Shown here: in pieces, positions 8,541-17,591 of the stretch
Layout of the letters: each line of letters opens with the position of its first letter
Position numbering within the stretch: the stretch's first letter is position 1
NCBI GenBank assembly: GCA_023386815.1
Contig: JAEWIZ010000022.1
Span: forward strand, 372,001-436,000
DNA from: Bacillota bacterium
GTDB taxonomy: Bacteria; Bacillota; Clostridia; Lachnospirales; Lachnospiraceae
Length of the DNA: 64,000 nucleotides
Reading direction: 5' to 3'
Position numbers and translations under genes: made by a program
The notes under the pieces: generated by a model
What the model was told of the DNA's origin: nothing
Seen by the model: only the letters and a program-made list of their open reading frames with translations
Database searches by the model: none

Positions 8541-10193
8541 TCATTCTGCTTCCCGTCTTCCTTGATTTCGGTACTCCTTCGGTGTTAGCGCAACATACTT
8601 TTTAAATTGTACAGAAAAGTATTTATAATCACTATAACCGATCATTTCTGCTATTTTATAAACTTTATAGTTCGTATTTACCAGTAGTTTTTTCGCTTCC
8701 TGCATGCGAAGTTTCTGAATATAGTCTATATAGGTAATTCCAGTCACTTTTTTAAACAGAAAACTAAAGTAGGTTTCCGACAGGTAAACATATTCACTAA
8801 TCATTTTCAAAGTAATTTTATCACTGAGACATGCAGCAATATAAGCCTTTGCTTTTTCAATGATCATCCGCTGTTCCTTAACATCCAAGGGATCTATTGT
8901 TTCATCAATTGCTTTTGCCAATGCCACCATAACATTTACGATATACGTTTCCAGTTCCTTTACTGTTAACGCCTCTTTTACAAATTCATTATACTCATCA
9001 CCAATGATTTTCTCCATCACTCCATTGCTATTCATAATCTTGGACTGAACCATTAATTTTAGAGCAATGCAGTAATTCTTCACAATCTCAGGCAGTAAAT
9101 TCTGTTCTGCCATTACCTGAAACATGGCTGACAGATATCTTTTCGTATCTGCATAATTTCCATTACTGATGGAGACTGCCACATGCTCCATCTCCTCCGG
9201 ATAAAACCGAATGAAATTCTGTTCGTATTTTGATTCATTGTTATCCTGATAAACCTGAACTTTCTGCTCTCCAAGATAAAAGTTATTCTGGATTGATTTT
9301 TTAGCCTGACTAAAGGACTTGGCAATATGATGTATTGACGGATAACTTAAGCCAACTCCAATTGTATATGGAACTGTAACATTCTTAAACAGACAGTTAT
9401 GAATGTTTTCACTAATACTCTCCAAGCAGGGAATCATTATCGTATCCTGTTTTTCTTTTGAGGGAAAACAAAATACAAAATTAATGGTATCATAGTCTTC
9501 TACAACGTAATAAACATTATCAAGGTTACTAAGCTCCTCCTTTATAATATTCCGATAGGAGAAGGTAAGTAATCGTTTGTCCGTCCCCCAGGACGACTCT
9601 AATTCTTCGAATATACTCTTACGATCAAATTTTATAGTGGCTGCTGCAAAATAATGCCCAGTGAAATCCAATTCCAAGGACGTTGTTTTCTCCTCGAAAT
9701 CCTTAAATAGACTATTGTCACCTTCTAACATGGATTGGAGAAATTCATTGCGAAGGGTTTCATATCCGGCACTAATATAGATATTACTATAAAATATCTC
9801 TTCCTTTACTTCCCTCTTTTGATCCATGCTTTCCTTCAGTGCCGTAAAGGCATCCAGCAGTTTTTTCTTATTGGTGGGTTTTAATAAGTAGTCAAAGGCT
9901 CGAAAACTAATTGCCTGACGTGCATATTCAAATTCGGCAAACCCACTTAAAATAATGATTTCTATATCCGGATACAATTGCCTTACAATCTTTGACAGCT
10001 CAATACCACCCATAATTGGCATTTTAATATCTGTCAGCAAAACATCCACCTGATTTTTCTCCAGTTGCTCCAAAGCAGCTTTTCCATTTGCACTTTCTGC
10101 TACAACTACAAATCCCAAGGATTGCCAGGGAATGCTGTTCACTATACCTCTACGTATCATATCTTCATCTTCTACTACCATCAATCTATACAT
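8541..10193 (-). CDS. YesN-type response regulator (receiver + AraC DNA-binding domain)
   Basis: Cytoplasmic transcription regulator, 550 residues. The receiver domain is at 1-120 with the phosphoacceptor Asp55 in LLTDIKMP and the conserved Lys in LLKPTNKKK. A middle region of about 300 residues has no clear motif. A C-terminal AraC-type double helix-turn-helix follows (about 445-545, with FSFLFKKVTGITYIDYIQ and the PKEYR end motif). It begins 3 nt after the stop of the sensor kinase gene, and its ribosome site AAGGAG overlaps that gene's end, so the two are co-translated. By analogy with XylFII-LytS/YesN systems it should activate the adjoining sugar operon. Confidence 0.95.
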   Translation of the reverse strand: MYRLMVVEDEDMIRRGIVNSIPWQSLGFVVVAESANGKAALEQLEKNQVDVLLTDIKMPIMGGIELSKIVRQLYPDIEIIILSGFAEFEYARQAISFRAFDYLLKPTNKKKLLDAFTALKESMDQKREVKEEIFYSNIYISAGYETLRNEFLQSMLEGDNSLFKDFEEKTTSLELDFTGHYFAAATIKFDRKSIFEELESSWGTDKRLLTFSYRNIIKEELSNLDNVYYVVEDYDTINFVFCFPSKEKQDTIMIPCLESISENIHNCLFKNVTVPYTIGVGLSYPSIHHIAKSFSQAKKSIQNNFYLGEQKVQVYQDNNESKYEQNFIRFYPEEMEHVAVSISNGNYADTKRYLSAMFQVMAEQNLLPEIVKNYCIALKLMVQSKIMNSNGVMEKIIGDEYNEFVKEALTVKELETYIVNVMVALAKAIDETIDPLDVKEQRMIIEKAKAYIAACLSDKITLKMISEYVYLSETYFSFLFKKVTGITYIDYIQKLRMQEAKKLLVNTNYKVYKIAEMIGYSDYKYFSVQFKKYVALTPKEYRNQGRREAE

Positions 10194-10196
10194 AGA

Positions 10197-11873
10197 TTAC
10201 TCCTTAATTGGGATACACAGACTTACTGTAGTACCTTCATTTATTTTAGATTTAATATTTATACCATAAGGCTCGCCAAAGTATATCTTAATTCTCTGAT
10301 TCACATTTCTCATCCCAATACTATCGCCGACTCCAAGAATCGAGCTATTCATCTTTAGCGTAATTCTGTCACAAACATCCATTTCCATACCCTTGCCATT
10401 ATCCTTTATCTCAAAAACAATCGTATCATTCTCCTTCCTTCCAGTTATTTTTATAATACCTCCTCCCGTAGTACCTCCAAACCCATGCACAATGCAATTC
10501 TCAATGATGGGCTGAAGAATCAGCTTTACTGTTTTGTAATGTACAATATCCGAATCAATGTTCCATTGAACATCAAATTGGTTCTTATGCATGATTTTTT
10601 GCAGACATACATAGCTTTTTACATTCTCAATTTCCGTGCTGATGGTAACAAAAGCACCCTTTTCAGACACACTTGTTTTAAAAAATTCACCAAGAGCAGA
10701 TACCATTTCTCCAATTTCTTCATAATTCTTCATCTGTGCGATCCAGAACACATTATCCAGCAGATTATATAAAAAATGGGGATTAATTCGCTGCTGCAAG
10801 GCTACCAGCTCCAGCTCTTTAATTCTTGTTCGAAGCTGCGTTTCATTTATATTCGTAAGATAGGTTTCTTCCAATACCTCGTTTAATCGATTCAGCATGG
10901 AGGTAAACACCCGATTCAAAATTTCATGTTCATCCTTCGACTCCGTATTTGTCACTACCTCTTGCGGAACAAACACATCATCTTCCTTAATCCTCTCCAT
11001 TCGACCAAGTAAATGATCCAGTGGAATCTTAATGCTCTCATTCACTAAATAAATGATGATTCCAGATGCACTAAGTACAAACAGAAATATCAATATTGTA
11101 GTCATTAAACCCAACAAGTCGTATTTCGTTCGTATAAAGGTATTCTTCACGCTAAGTCCGGTATCTAGAATGGGTTGCGTAACTTCATATACCAGATCTG
11201 ATTTCTCGAACTGAGAGCCGGCAACAATTCTACCATTACTATCTGTAATGGCAATCTTTTGCTTTGATGATCCTACTGCATTGTTAAGTATATTTTCCAG
11301 CTCTTCTAAATTAATTAATACCACATACCTTGCTTTTAGCCCGCTGCTATAGTCTATTTCAACATTTTCCGTACGACATAGCATTGGATTTTTACCATAG
11401 TCCAGGTAATACCAGCCTAAATCGTCCTTAAGTCTGCTTCTGATATCCTCGATATCAATCATTGCCTTACTATACAAAAAGGAAGTCCCATCCTCAAATA
11501 GAATGGCTGCATAGTCAATCTCATTCTGGGTGGAGACAATACTTGCTATGGTATTCTCAATTCGGTTGCTTACCCCTTCGGTCTGATAGAAATGAGAGGT
11601 CGCGAATAAGTACATATCTGTCAGAATATCATTATTCTCCTTCAAATATTTGAACTTTAGTTCTAATTGTTCAAACATGTCATTGACCCGAATATTGGAT
11701 TCATAGGCGAAGTTGTCGTAATTACTTTTCAGATTATCATTATAATAAATGAACTCAATAATCGCACTGATTATAATCATGATCGAAATTGGTATCACAC
11801 ATAAGATAATAAATGCGGAAGAGAGACGTCTGCGAATCGATATTTTTCGTAAACTTCTAACAAACTTATCCAT
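10197..11873 (-). CDS. YesM/LytS-type sensor histidine kinase (complete)
   Basis: Membrane sensor kinase, 558 residues. A helix near residues 20-45 and a second near 295-320 bracket an extracellular sensor region, followed by HAMP and a His_kinase/HATPase_c module. The histidine box is LQQRINPHFLYNLLD near 380. The ATP-binding boxes are intact: N-box LQPIIENCIVHG, G1 DNGKGMEMD, G2 GDSIGMRNVNQRI. An upstream in-frame ATG at 11903 has no ribosome site. The ATG at 11873 follows GAGGG, overlaps the previous gene's stop by 8 bp and begins with the Arg/Lys-rich pre-membrane segment, so it is preferred. It is the likely phosphate donor for the YesN regulator. Confidence 0.93.
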   Translation of the reverse strand: MDKFVRSLRKISIRRRLSSAFIILCVIPISIMIIISAIIEFIYYNDNLKSNYDNFAYESNIRVNDMFEQLELKFKYLKENNDILTDMYLFATSHFYQTEGVSNRIENTIASIVSTQNEIDYAAILFEDGTSFLYSKAMIDIEDIRSRLKDDLGWYYLDYGKNPMLCRTENVEIDYSSGLKARYVVLINLEELENILNNAVGSSKQKIAITDSNGRIVAGSQFEKSDLVYEVTQPILDTGLSVKNTFIRTKYDLLGLMTTILIFLFVLSASGIIIYLVNESIKIPLDHLLGRMERIKEDDVFVPQEVVTNTESKDEHEILNRVFTSMLNRLNEVLEETYLTNINETQLRTRIKELELVALQQRINPHFLYNLLDNVFWIAQMKNYEEIGEMVSALGEFFKTSVSEKGAFVTISTEIENVKSYVCLQKIMHKNQFDVQWNIDSDIVHYKTVKLILQPIIENCIVHGFGGTTGGGIIKITGRKENDTIVFEIKDNGKGMEMDVCDRITLKMNSSILGVGDSIGMRNVNQRIKIYFGEPYGINIKSKINEGTTVSLCIPIKE

Positions 11874-13596
11874 ATTGTTTCTTGCCCTCACTTCCACCGT
11901 CATTGTAGACTGGCATTGTTACCCGGATTTCAACCTTTTTATCATCTAAGACAACGCCGAAGCTGTCACCATAGTAAAGCCTCAGCCGTTCATCCACACT
12001 GCTGATACCTTTTGTATTCAATTCGGTCTTATTCGATAATCCCAGGAAATACTCTACGGCATGACCAGTCATTACTACCCTTATCGTACTTAGTTCCTCA
12101 ACAATTGATATACTGATATCAATTTGACTTTCGATATCATCCAAATTAAGTGAGATCACATCTTCCACAATTGGATGGATTGCTAATTTTATAATCTTTG
12201 TATACCGTAAGGACATGGACACATCCCAGAAATTCACGATTCGATTACCAAAACGCTTATTCTGTAAAAAGATATAGTTATTTACACTTTCAACCTCATT
12301 TTCAATGGTGACATATTCTCTACCTTTGATTATAATCACCCTTAGGTAATTTCCAAGTGCATTGACAATCTCACTGATCTCCTCATCACCTTCTAATTGA
12401 CCATTCCAATAGATGGACTCCAGGGTGTTGTATAGGAAATGAGGGTTTATCTGCTGTTGCAAGGCAGAAAGCTCTGCTTCTTTCCGAAGTTCTCGAAGCT
12501 TTGTCTCCTGTAGCTTAATATCATATTGGCGTTGCAGTGCTTCTACCAGATTTCTGCTCATTTTATTAAAGCCTTCAATGACCGTGTGGTATTCATCATC
12601 CCCATCATCCTCAACGTATTTTTCAACCTCTGGCTTTTTCATCTCTTCCATCAAACGATTAATGGGGCTGGTGATACTTTTTGCAAATATGATTGCAAAA
12701 ATGAATGCCAGTAGAGCAAATAACACGGCTGTAAATAAAGTGATTGCAAACTGGATAATAGCTGATTTTAGTAAGGTTTGCATTTCAATATGATTCACTA
12801 TGGTTAGATTTGTGTTTGTAATCGCTTTTGAGATGGATATGGAAAGCATCTTGTCTCCGCTAAAGGTAGACCCCACCTGCTCTTCGTTTGATGCACTGAT
12901 AATGATATTGTTCTCGTCAATAATCATTACTTCGTTAAAAAGATTATTTACATTTTCATAGCATACCTTATTAAAATAGGATAGATCCAAAGCTGCTACA
13001 ATATTTCCAACGCAGACATCATCCTCACTGTAGATTCCTCTCGTTAGTATAACATAGCTGTCCGAGTCCACAGGAACCTCCTTGGGACTTACAGTCATCA
13101 GAACCTGTCTTGCGTCTTTTGATAACAGTTTACTTGTCTCAAAATTACCATTGGAAACAGGTGACGGATAATAAAAAAACGAATGATTTACCGAAACCAT
13201 CTCACACGCGTTGACAGCACCGCTAGCTCCAAAGGTACTGCCCATGACCAAACGGATGTGATTTTCAATGTCACTTTTTTTGTTCCAGTCTACCTGATTA
13301 TAGATCATTAGATCATTTACAATCTCAGGATTCATTGCAACTTCTTCCAAAAGATTCATATGGGAAAACATGTAGTAAGAGATGTTATTGGCGATCTGAG
13401 AGGAGGACTCTTGTAAAAAAGCCTTTGCTTCCTTTTCATTTTTAGAAAAGGAATACACAGCATTATAACCACCAATCAGGAGTATCGGTAAAACAAATAC
13501 ATAGATGAAACACCAGATCAGTCGCCTATAAATGCTGTATTTATAAAGTTTGTTCAAGCTCCATTCCTTTATCCTGCCAAAATATCTGCTTATCAT
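11866..13596 (-). CDS. Second YesM-like sensor protein with degenerate ATP-binding domain (pseudokinase)
   Basis: Same architecture as the neighbouring kinase, 576 residues: helix near 22-45, extracellular region, helix near 275-305, HAMP and histidine box (LQQQINPHFLYNTLES near 400). The C-terminal ATPase domain is eroded. The N-box reads HPIVEDVISLN without the catalytic Asn, and there is no DNGxGM G1 box, only VMTGHAVEYFLG at its place. The last segment ISSVDERLRLYYG still aligns with the family end. It can probably be phosphorylated or dimerise but not bind ATP. TTG at 13629 and ATG at 13608 are possible starts; the ATG at 13596 has GGGAG 5 nt upstream. It probably forms a heteromer with the intact kinase (inference). 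Confidence 0.88.
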   Translation of the reverse strand: MISRYFGRIKEWSLNKLYKYSIYRRLIWCFIYVFVLPILLIGGYNAVYSFSKNEKEAKAFLQESSSQIANNISYYMFSHMNLLEEVAMNPEIVNDLMIYNQVDWNKKSDIENHIRLVMGSTFGASGAVNACEMVSVNHSFFYYPSPVSNGNFETSKLLSKDARQVLMTVSPKEVPVDSDSYVILTRGIYSEDDVCVGNIVAALDLSYFNKVCYENVNNLFNEVMIIDENNIIISASNEEQVGSTFSGDKMLSISISKAITNTNLTIVNHIEMQTLLKSAIIQFAITLFTAVLFALLAFIFAIIFAKSITSPINRLMEEMKKPEVEKYVEDDGDDEYHTVIEGFNKMSRNLVEALQRQYDIKLQETKLRELRKEAELSALQQQINPHFLYNTLESIYWNGQLEGDEEISEIVNALGNYLRVIIIKGREYVTIENEVESVNNYIFLQNKRFGNRIVNFWDVSMSLRYTKIIKLAIHPIVEDVISLNLDDIESQIDISISIVEELSTIRVVMTGHAVEYFLGLSNKTELNTKGISSVDERLRLYYGDSFGVVLDDKKVEIRVTMPVYNDGGSEGKKQYG

Positions 13597-13674
13597 GAAA
13601 GCTCCCATACCGCCACAGGCGGCTCTCAAATTTAGGTGTGAATTATACTGCCTTGTCGTTCACATAGTTTTTGT

Positions 13675-14778
13675 CTACTTGTTGTATTGAAATCCCCATA
13701 CCTTCTCCGCAATGTAGGACGAATGTCTGACATCATTGCTGTTATCCGTATTAATGATATATGGAGGAATTGTTACCTTTGCCTGATTGTCTGTTATGGT
13801 GATATCGCATACCTGCCAGTAAGTATCTCCATAAAAATAAGCACCTGCTGGAATTGGTTTATCTACCAGTACATAGTTTGCCAGCAAATCCACCGTAATA
13901 TTGCCATAAGAAATTACATCCTGGGCAACTGCTGAATCTGCATATCCTTTATTGATTAAATCCACGAAATAAGGCTCCGCATCAATGGTTACCAGAATAA
14001 TATGACCATCCTCCCAGTTCGGGTACCAATGCTCTGATTCCTGAAGAGCCTCCACCAACCCCCGCCCGGGATGCTCACTGGAGCAATGGACTGCATCTAT
14101 TTGTATTCCTTCTTCAAAGGCTTTTAATAGTTCTTCTTTTACCAGCTCCGGCTTTCCTTCTGTTGCCCTTGGAAGGTAGGTAATCTTAGGGTACTGATTG
14201 ATTACGGATTCAAAACCTTCTTTTCGAAGTCTCCAGGCATTGCTGGTCAGTTCTCCATAAGCATTAAAGACGCATCCCTTCGCTTCTCCGTATCGTTCAA
14301 TCAACTTCTCCACAATAGCCTCTGCCGCCATCTGCCCTGCTTTATAATTGTCAAAGCTAACATCTATGGCCAATTTTCCACCTACTGCATTGGTATCAAT
14401 GGTACACATAGGGATCCCTGCTTCATTGCCCCGAAGAATCACTTCCTCTATGGAAATACTATCAATTGCAGTAGTTATAATCGCATCCGGTTTTTGTTTA
14501 ATAAAATTCACGATCTGCTGATTCTGTCGCAATGGATCATAATCAGCAACCGAGCTCTCAAATACCCAGCCTTTTTCCTCCACTGCCTTTTTCACAGCCT
14601 CATTCAAAATATTATAAAAATAGGAATTAAGACTCTTATGAGCAAATGCAATTGTAATAGGCTTTTCCTCAACATCTGTGGACTCTTCCGTTACATTGTG
14701 GCCTGAATTAATCCTGGCACATGAGGATAGAAACACCATACAAATGATAATACCGATAAGAATCCTACTACGTCGCAT
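13675..14778 (-). CDS. Sugar-binding lipoprotein of a three-component sensor (XylFII-like)
   Basis: Periplasmic-binding-protein type I fold, 367 residues, with a lipoprotein signal (lipobox FLSSC, Cys near 19). Family landmarks include IAFAHKSLNSYFYN near 43 and KPDAIITTAIDSISIEEVI near 95. It is not next to transporter genes but precedes two YesM-like sensors and YesN on the same strand. That matches the XylFII-LytS/YesN arrangement of clostridia, in which the binding protein feeds the kinase rather than a transporter. The start has GGAGGG 7 nt upstream. The ligand is probably a pentose or pentitol, judged only from the operon next door. Confidence 0.88.
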   Translation of the reverse strand: MRRSRILIGIIICMVFLSSCARINSGHNVTEESTDVEEKPITIAFAHKSLNSYFYNILNEAVKKAVEEKGWVFESSVADYDPLRQNQQIVNFIKQKPDAIITTAIDSISIEEVILRGNEAGIPMCTIDTNAVGGKLAIDVSFDNYKAGQMAAEAIVEKLIERYGEAKGCVFNAYGELTSNAWRLRKEGFESVINQYPKITYLPRATEGKPELVKEELLKAFEEGIQIDAVHCSSEHPGRGLVEALQESEHWYPNWEDGHIILVTIDAEPYFVDLINKGYADSAVAQDVISYGNITVDLLANYVLVDKPIPAGAYFYGDTYWQVCDITITDNQAKVTIPPYIINTDNSNDVRHSSYIAEKVWGFQYNK

Positions 14779-14808
14779 TTTGTTACCCTCCGCTGCTGAT
14801 TTTTATAT

Positions 14809-14820
14809 TACAATATTGTA
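14809..14820. promoter_or_regulatory. 12-bp palindrome at the start point of the sensor operon
   Basis: TACAATATTGTA is a perfect palindrome just downstream of the -10 element (14824-14829) of the sensor operon promoter. The position fits an operator over the start point. Its protein is unknown. Confidence 0.35.
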
Positions 14821-14823
14821 CTA

Positions 14824-14852
14824 ATTATAACATAATTCTTCTTGATTGTGAA
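14824..14852 (-). promoter_or_regulatory. Promoter of the sensor operon
   Basis: On the minus strand TTCACA (14847-14852), 17 bp, TATAAT (14824-14829). It would transcribe the binding lipoprotein, both sensors and YesN separately from the sugar operon, which ends at the terminator just beyond. Confidence 0.6.
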
Positions 14853-14873
14853 TTTCATCTTGATTTTTTAAAA

Positions 14874-14905
14874 TGGGATGCCCTCCGTAGTAGCAGAACA
14901 TCCCA
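14874..14905 (-). terminator. Terminator of the pentose/pentitol operon
   Basis: TGGGATG / CATCCCA stem with an 18-nt loop, followed on the minus strand by TTTTAAAAAATC. It lies 9 bp past the ribulokinase stop and separates this operon from the sensor operon. Confidence 0.75.
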
Positions 14906-14913
14906 ACGATTTA

Positions 14914-16590
14914 CTATTTAGACTTCATTGCATCATTTTTCATGCTCTTAAGTCGTTTCATCACATCATTTTCACCTTTGCCGAAATAATCATGCAATAT
15001 CTTATATTCTCTAAATAATTTATCATATCTTTGTACATTCTCAGGATTCGGAATATATACCTTATCCTGCAAACGGGACATGTGCTCAGAAGCTGCCTCA
15101 ATCGTATCATAACCGCCTCTGTCTGCGCCTGCTGCAACCGCTCCGAATAAGGCAGCGCCAAGGGCGGGTGCCTGCTTTGATTCGGAAATACGAATTTCCT
15201 TATTGGTTACATCACAGTAGATCTGCATCATCATTTCATTTTTCTGAGCAATACCTCCGGCAGCATAGAGCTCATCGATAGGAACACCACCCTCTTCGAA
15301 GGCTTCTATAATAATTCTTGTGCCATATGCGGTTGCCTCTATCAAAGCGCGGTAGATCTCCTCCGGCTTTGTTTGCAGCGTAGCTCCTAATAACATACCG
15401 GTAAGATCCGCATCTGTTAAAATACTGCGATTACCATTCCACCAATCAAGTGCCAGCAAACCACTTTCACCTGGAAGCTGATCCTTAACCTTTTCCTCTA
15501 GGAGCTGATGTACACTAATCCCCTTCTCGGCCGCCTCTTTCTCATAACTGTGTGGTACACACCTTTTTACCAGCCAGTCGAAATGATCACCTACACAAGC
15601 TTGACCAGCTTCATAAGCATAATAACCTGGTACTACACCGTCTTCAACAACACCACCCACACCTGGGATGAAATGTTCTTCCTTACTCATCATGATATGA
15701 CAGGTACTGGTACCCATAATCATAAGCATCTTACCTGGCTCTGTGATTCTAACGGCCGGTAAGGCTACATGGGCATCAACGTTTGCCACTGCAACAGGAG
15801 TTCCTTCTGCAAGTCCTGTCAGCTCTGCTGCGTACTTCGTAAGATATCCAGCGCAATCAGTTGTTGCATAAATATCATCTCTTAATTTCTCTTCAACGAA
15901 GTTCTCCAGCTTTGGATCTAGTGCAGCAAAGAATTCTTTGCTCGGATAACCATCCTTCTTTGACCAAACAGCCTTATAACCTGCCTGGCACAGACTTCTT
16001 TTTTGTTCTCCAACCAGCATCATAACTACCCAGTCGCCGGCCTCAATAAAGCTGTCCATTGCCTGATAGATCTCTTCATCTTCCTGGAGAATCTGCATTG
16101 CCTTTGGTACTACCCATTCAGAGGACATTCTGCCGCCATAGCGTGCCATGAATTTTTCTCCTCTGCTACCTGCAACCTCGTTGAATCGATCTGCCTGCGG
16201 CTGTGCAGCATGATGCTTCCACAGCTTTACATAGGCATGGGGTCTATTCTTAAATTCTTCTTTAAAACAAAGAGGTGTTCCCTCTTTATCGATGGGAAGT
16301 ACTGTACAGGAAGTAAAATCAACACCGATTCCAATAATCTGCTCCTTAGTGACATTTCCTGTTTTGAGCACTTCCGGGATTGTTGTTTTTAAAACATCCA
16401 AATAATCCTGAGGATGCTGTAATGCTGTTTCACTGGCCAGACGTTCTGTCGAATCTGGCAGGTATTGATCCATAACCGCATGCTTGTATTCCAACACGGA
16501 GTAACAGATCTCTTCCCCATTTTCAACATCAACAAGTACTGCACGTCCGGATAAGGTACCATAATCGATACCAATGGTATATTTCTTCAT
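14914..16590 (-). CDS. araB: Ribulokinase (FGGY family, AraB-like)
   Basis: Cytoplasmic kinase that phosphorylates ribulose to ribulose 5-phosphate with ATP, 558 residues, normal for AraB. The N-terminal ATP-binding motif GIDYGTLSGRAVLVD begins at residue 5. GVDFTSCTVLPID follows near 90, the second-domain signature GTSTCHIMM near 295, and YAAGGIAQKNEMMMQIYCDV near 450. The ATG at 16590 has AAGGAGG 6 nt upstream; the longer frame start at 16611 lies within that ribosome site region. It is the last gene of the operon. No isomerase (AraA) or epimerase (AraD) gene is in the window, so ribulose probably comes from oxidation of a pentitol by the two dehydrogenases upstream. Confidence 0.93.
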   Translation of the reverse strand: MKKYTIGIDYGTLSGRAVLVDVENGEEICYSVLEYKHAVMDQYLPDSTERLASETALQHPQDYLDVLKTTIPEVLKTGNVTKEQIIGIGVDFTSCTVLPIDKEGTPLCFKEEFKNRPHAYVKLWKHHAAQPQADRFNEVAGSRGEKFMARYGGRMSSEWVVPKAMQILQEDEEIYQAMDSFIEAGDWVVMMLVGEQKRSLCQAGYKAVWSKKDGYPSKEFFAALDPKLENFVEEKLRDDIYATTDCAGYLTKYAAELTGLAEGTPVAVANVDAHVALPAVRITEPGKMLMIMGTSTCHIMMSKEEHFIPGVGGVVEDGVVPGYYAYEAGQACVGDHFDWLVKRCVPHSYEKEAAEKGISVHQLLEEKVKDQLPGESGLLALDWWNGNRSILTDADLTGMLLGATLQTKPEEIYRALIEATAYGTRIIIEAFEEGGVPIDELYAAGGIAQKNEMMMQIYCDVTNKEIRISESKQAPALGAALFGAVAAGADRGGYDTIEAASEHMSRLQDKVYIPNPENVQRYDKLFREYKILHDYFGKGENDVMKRLKSMKNDAMKSK

Positions 16591-16661
16591 TATCTTCCTC
16601 CTTGATACCAAGCCTGATGCTGCCTCGCAGCAGCTTAAGTCAACCTAACTGAACTTAGAGT

Positions 16662-17438
16662 TTAGAAGCAGCTGAATGCTCCGTCAATAATAAAGTCTGA
16701 GCCAGTTGTAAAGTCGCTAGTATCACCAGCAAGATAAACAGCGATTGCCTGTAATTCATCGGTACGACCGAGTCTTCCCATAGGAGCAATAGCATTCCAC
16801 TGGTCGATAAGAGCCTTAAGATGAGGTGCATTCATTACAAGCTCCGTTCCGATATATCCAGGGCTGATGCTGTTAACTCTTACACCGCGTTTTGCATATT
16901 CAACAGCCATAGATTTAGTTAATTGAATTACGCCAGCCTTAGATGCATTATAGGAGCATTGTGGCTGAGGTACATTTACGATATGTCCTGACATGGAAGC
17001 TGTATTAACAATGGAGCCCTTGCCCTGCTTTAACATAACCTTAGCTGCTGCCTGTGAAGTTAAGAATACACCTGTTAAGTTAATATCAATAACTTTTCTA
17101 AACTGTTCTAATGTCATCTCTTCTGAAGGAATGTTCATACAGATACCTGCATTACAGAAGGCTACATCTAATTTTCCGAATTCTTTTAAAATAGTCTCAA
17201 TCATTTGATCTACATCAGCTTGATCTGTTACATCTGTCTTAATGGCAATTGTCTTAACGCCTGTGGACTTCGCGATTTCTTTCGCTGTCTTCTCAGATTC
17301 TTCTATATCCACGTCTACAATTGCTACATGGCTGCCAGCCTCAGCAAGTGCCTCAGCGATTGCCTTACCAATTCCTCTTGCTCCACCAGTTACAAATGAT
17401 ACCTTACCATCTAATCTCATTCTTTCCATGATTCCCAT
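16662..17438 (-). CDS. SDR-family polyol dehydrogenase
   Basis: Short-chain dehydrogenase/reductase of 258 residues, cytoplasmic, NAD(P)-dependent. Visible motifs are the TGGARGIG cofactor loop near 17, CNAG near 95, the catalytic Ser in NTASMSG, the catalytic Tyr and Lys in SYNASK, and PGYIGTE near 190. The acidic residue in VDVDIEE after the second strand favours NAD(H). The PQPQCSYNASKAG segment resembles pentitol and sorbose type SDRs such as arabinitol 2-dehydrogenases that form ribulose, which would fit the ribulokinase next to it. That substrate is an inference. Ribosome site AAGGAG lies upstream of the ATG. Confidence 0.85.
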   Translation of the reverse strand: MGIMERMRLDGKVSFVTGGARGIGKAIAEALAEAGSHVAIVDVDIEESEKTAKEIAKSTGVKTIAIKTDVTDQADVDQMIETILKEFGKLDVAFCNAGICMNIPSEEMTLEQFRKVIDINLTGVFLTSQAAAKVMLKQGKGSIVNTASMSGHIVNVPQPQCSYNASKAGVIQLTKSMAVEYAKRGVRVNSISPGYIGTELVMNAPHLKALIDQWNAIAPMGRLGRTDELQAIAVYLAGDTSDFTTGSDFIIDGAFSCF

Positions 17439-17523
17439 AGATATATTCTCCTTTATTATGTATTTAAGTTGAATTGCTTTCTAAATGAATTAATATTACT
17501 TCTTTATATAGTGCTCTTATTAC

Positions 17524-17548
17524 ATCATTGCTGCTTCCCAGCAATGAT
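17524..17548 (-). other. Intercistronic hairpin between permease and SDR genes
   Basis: ATCATTGCTG / CAGCAATGAT, a 10-bp perfect stem with a 5-nt loop in the 153-bp gap after the permease gene. On the minus strand no clean T-run follows, so it more likely stabilises or marks processing of the transcript than ends it. Confidence 0.55.
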
Positions 17549-17591
17549 TCCATTTTTAAATATACTCCCCGCATCAAACTTTAATTTATCA

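Noticed and set aside
11866..13629. Frameshift causing the eroded ATPase domain
   Set aside because: The reading frame is continuous to a family-like end segment and overlaps the next gene in the normal way, so the change looks like divergence rather than an error.
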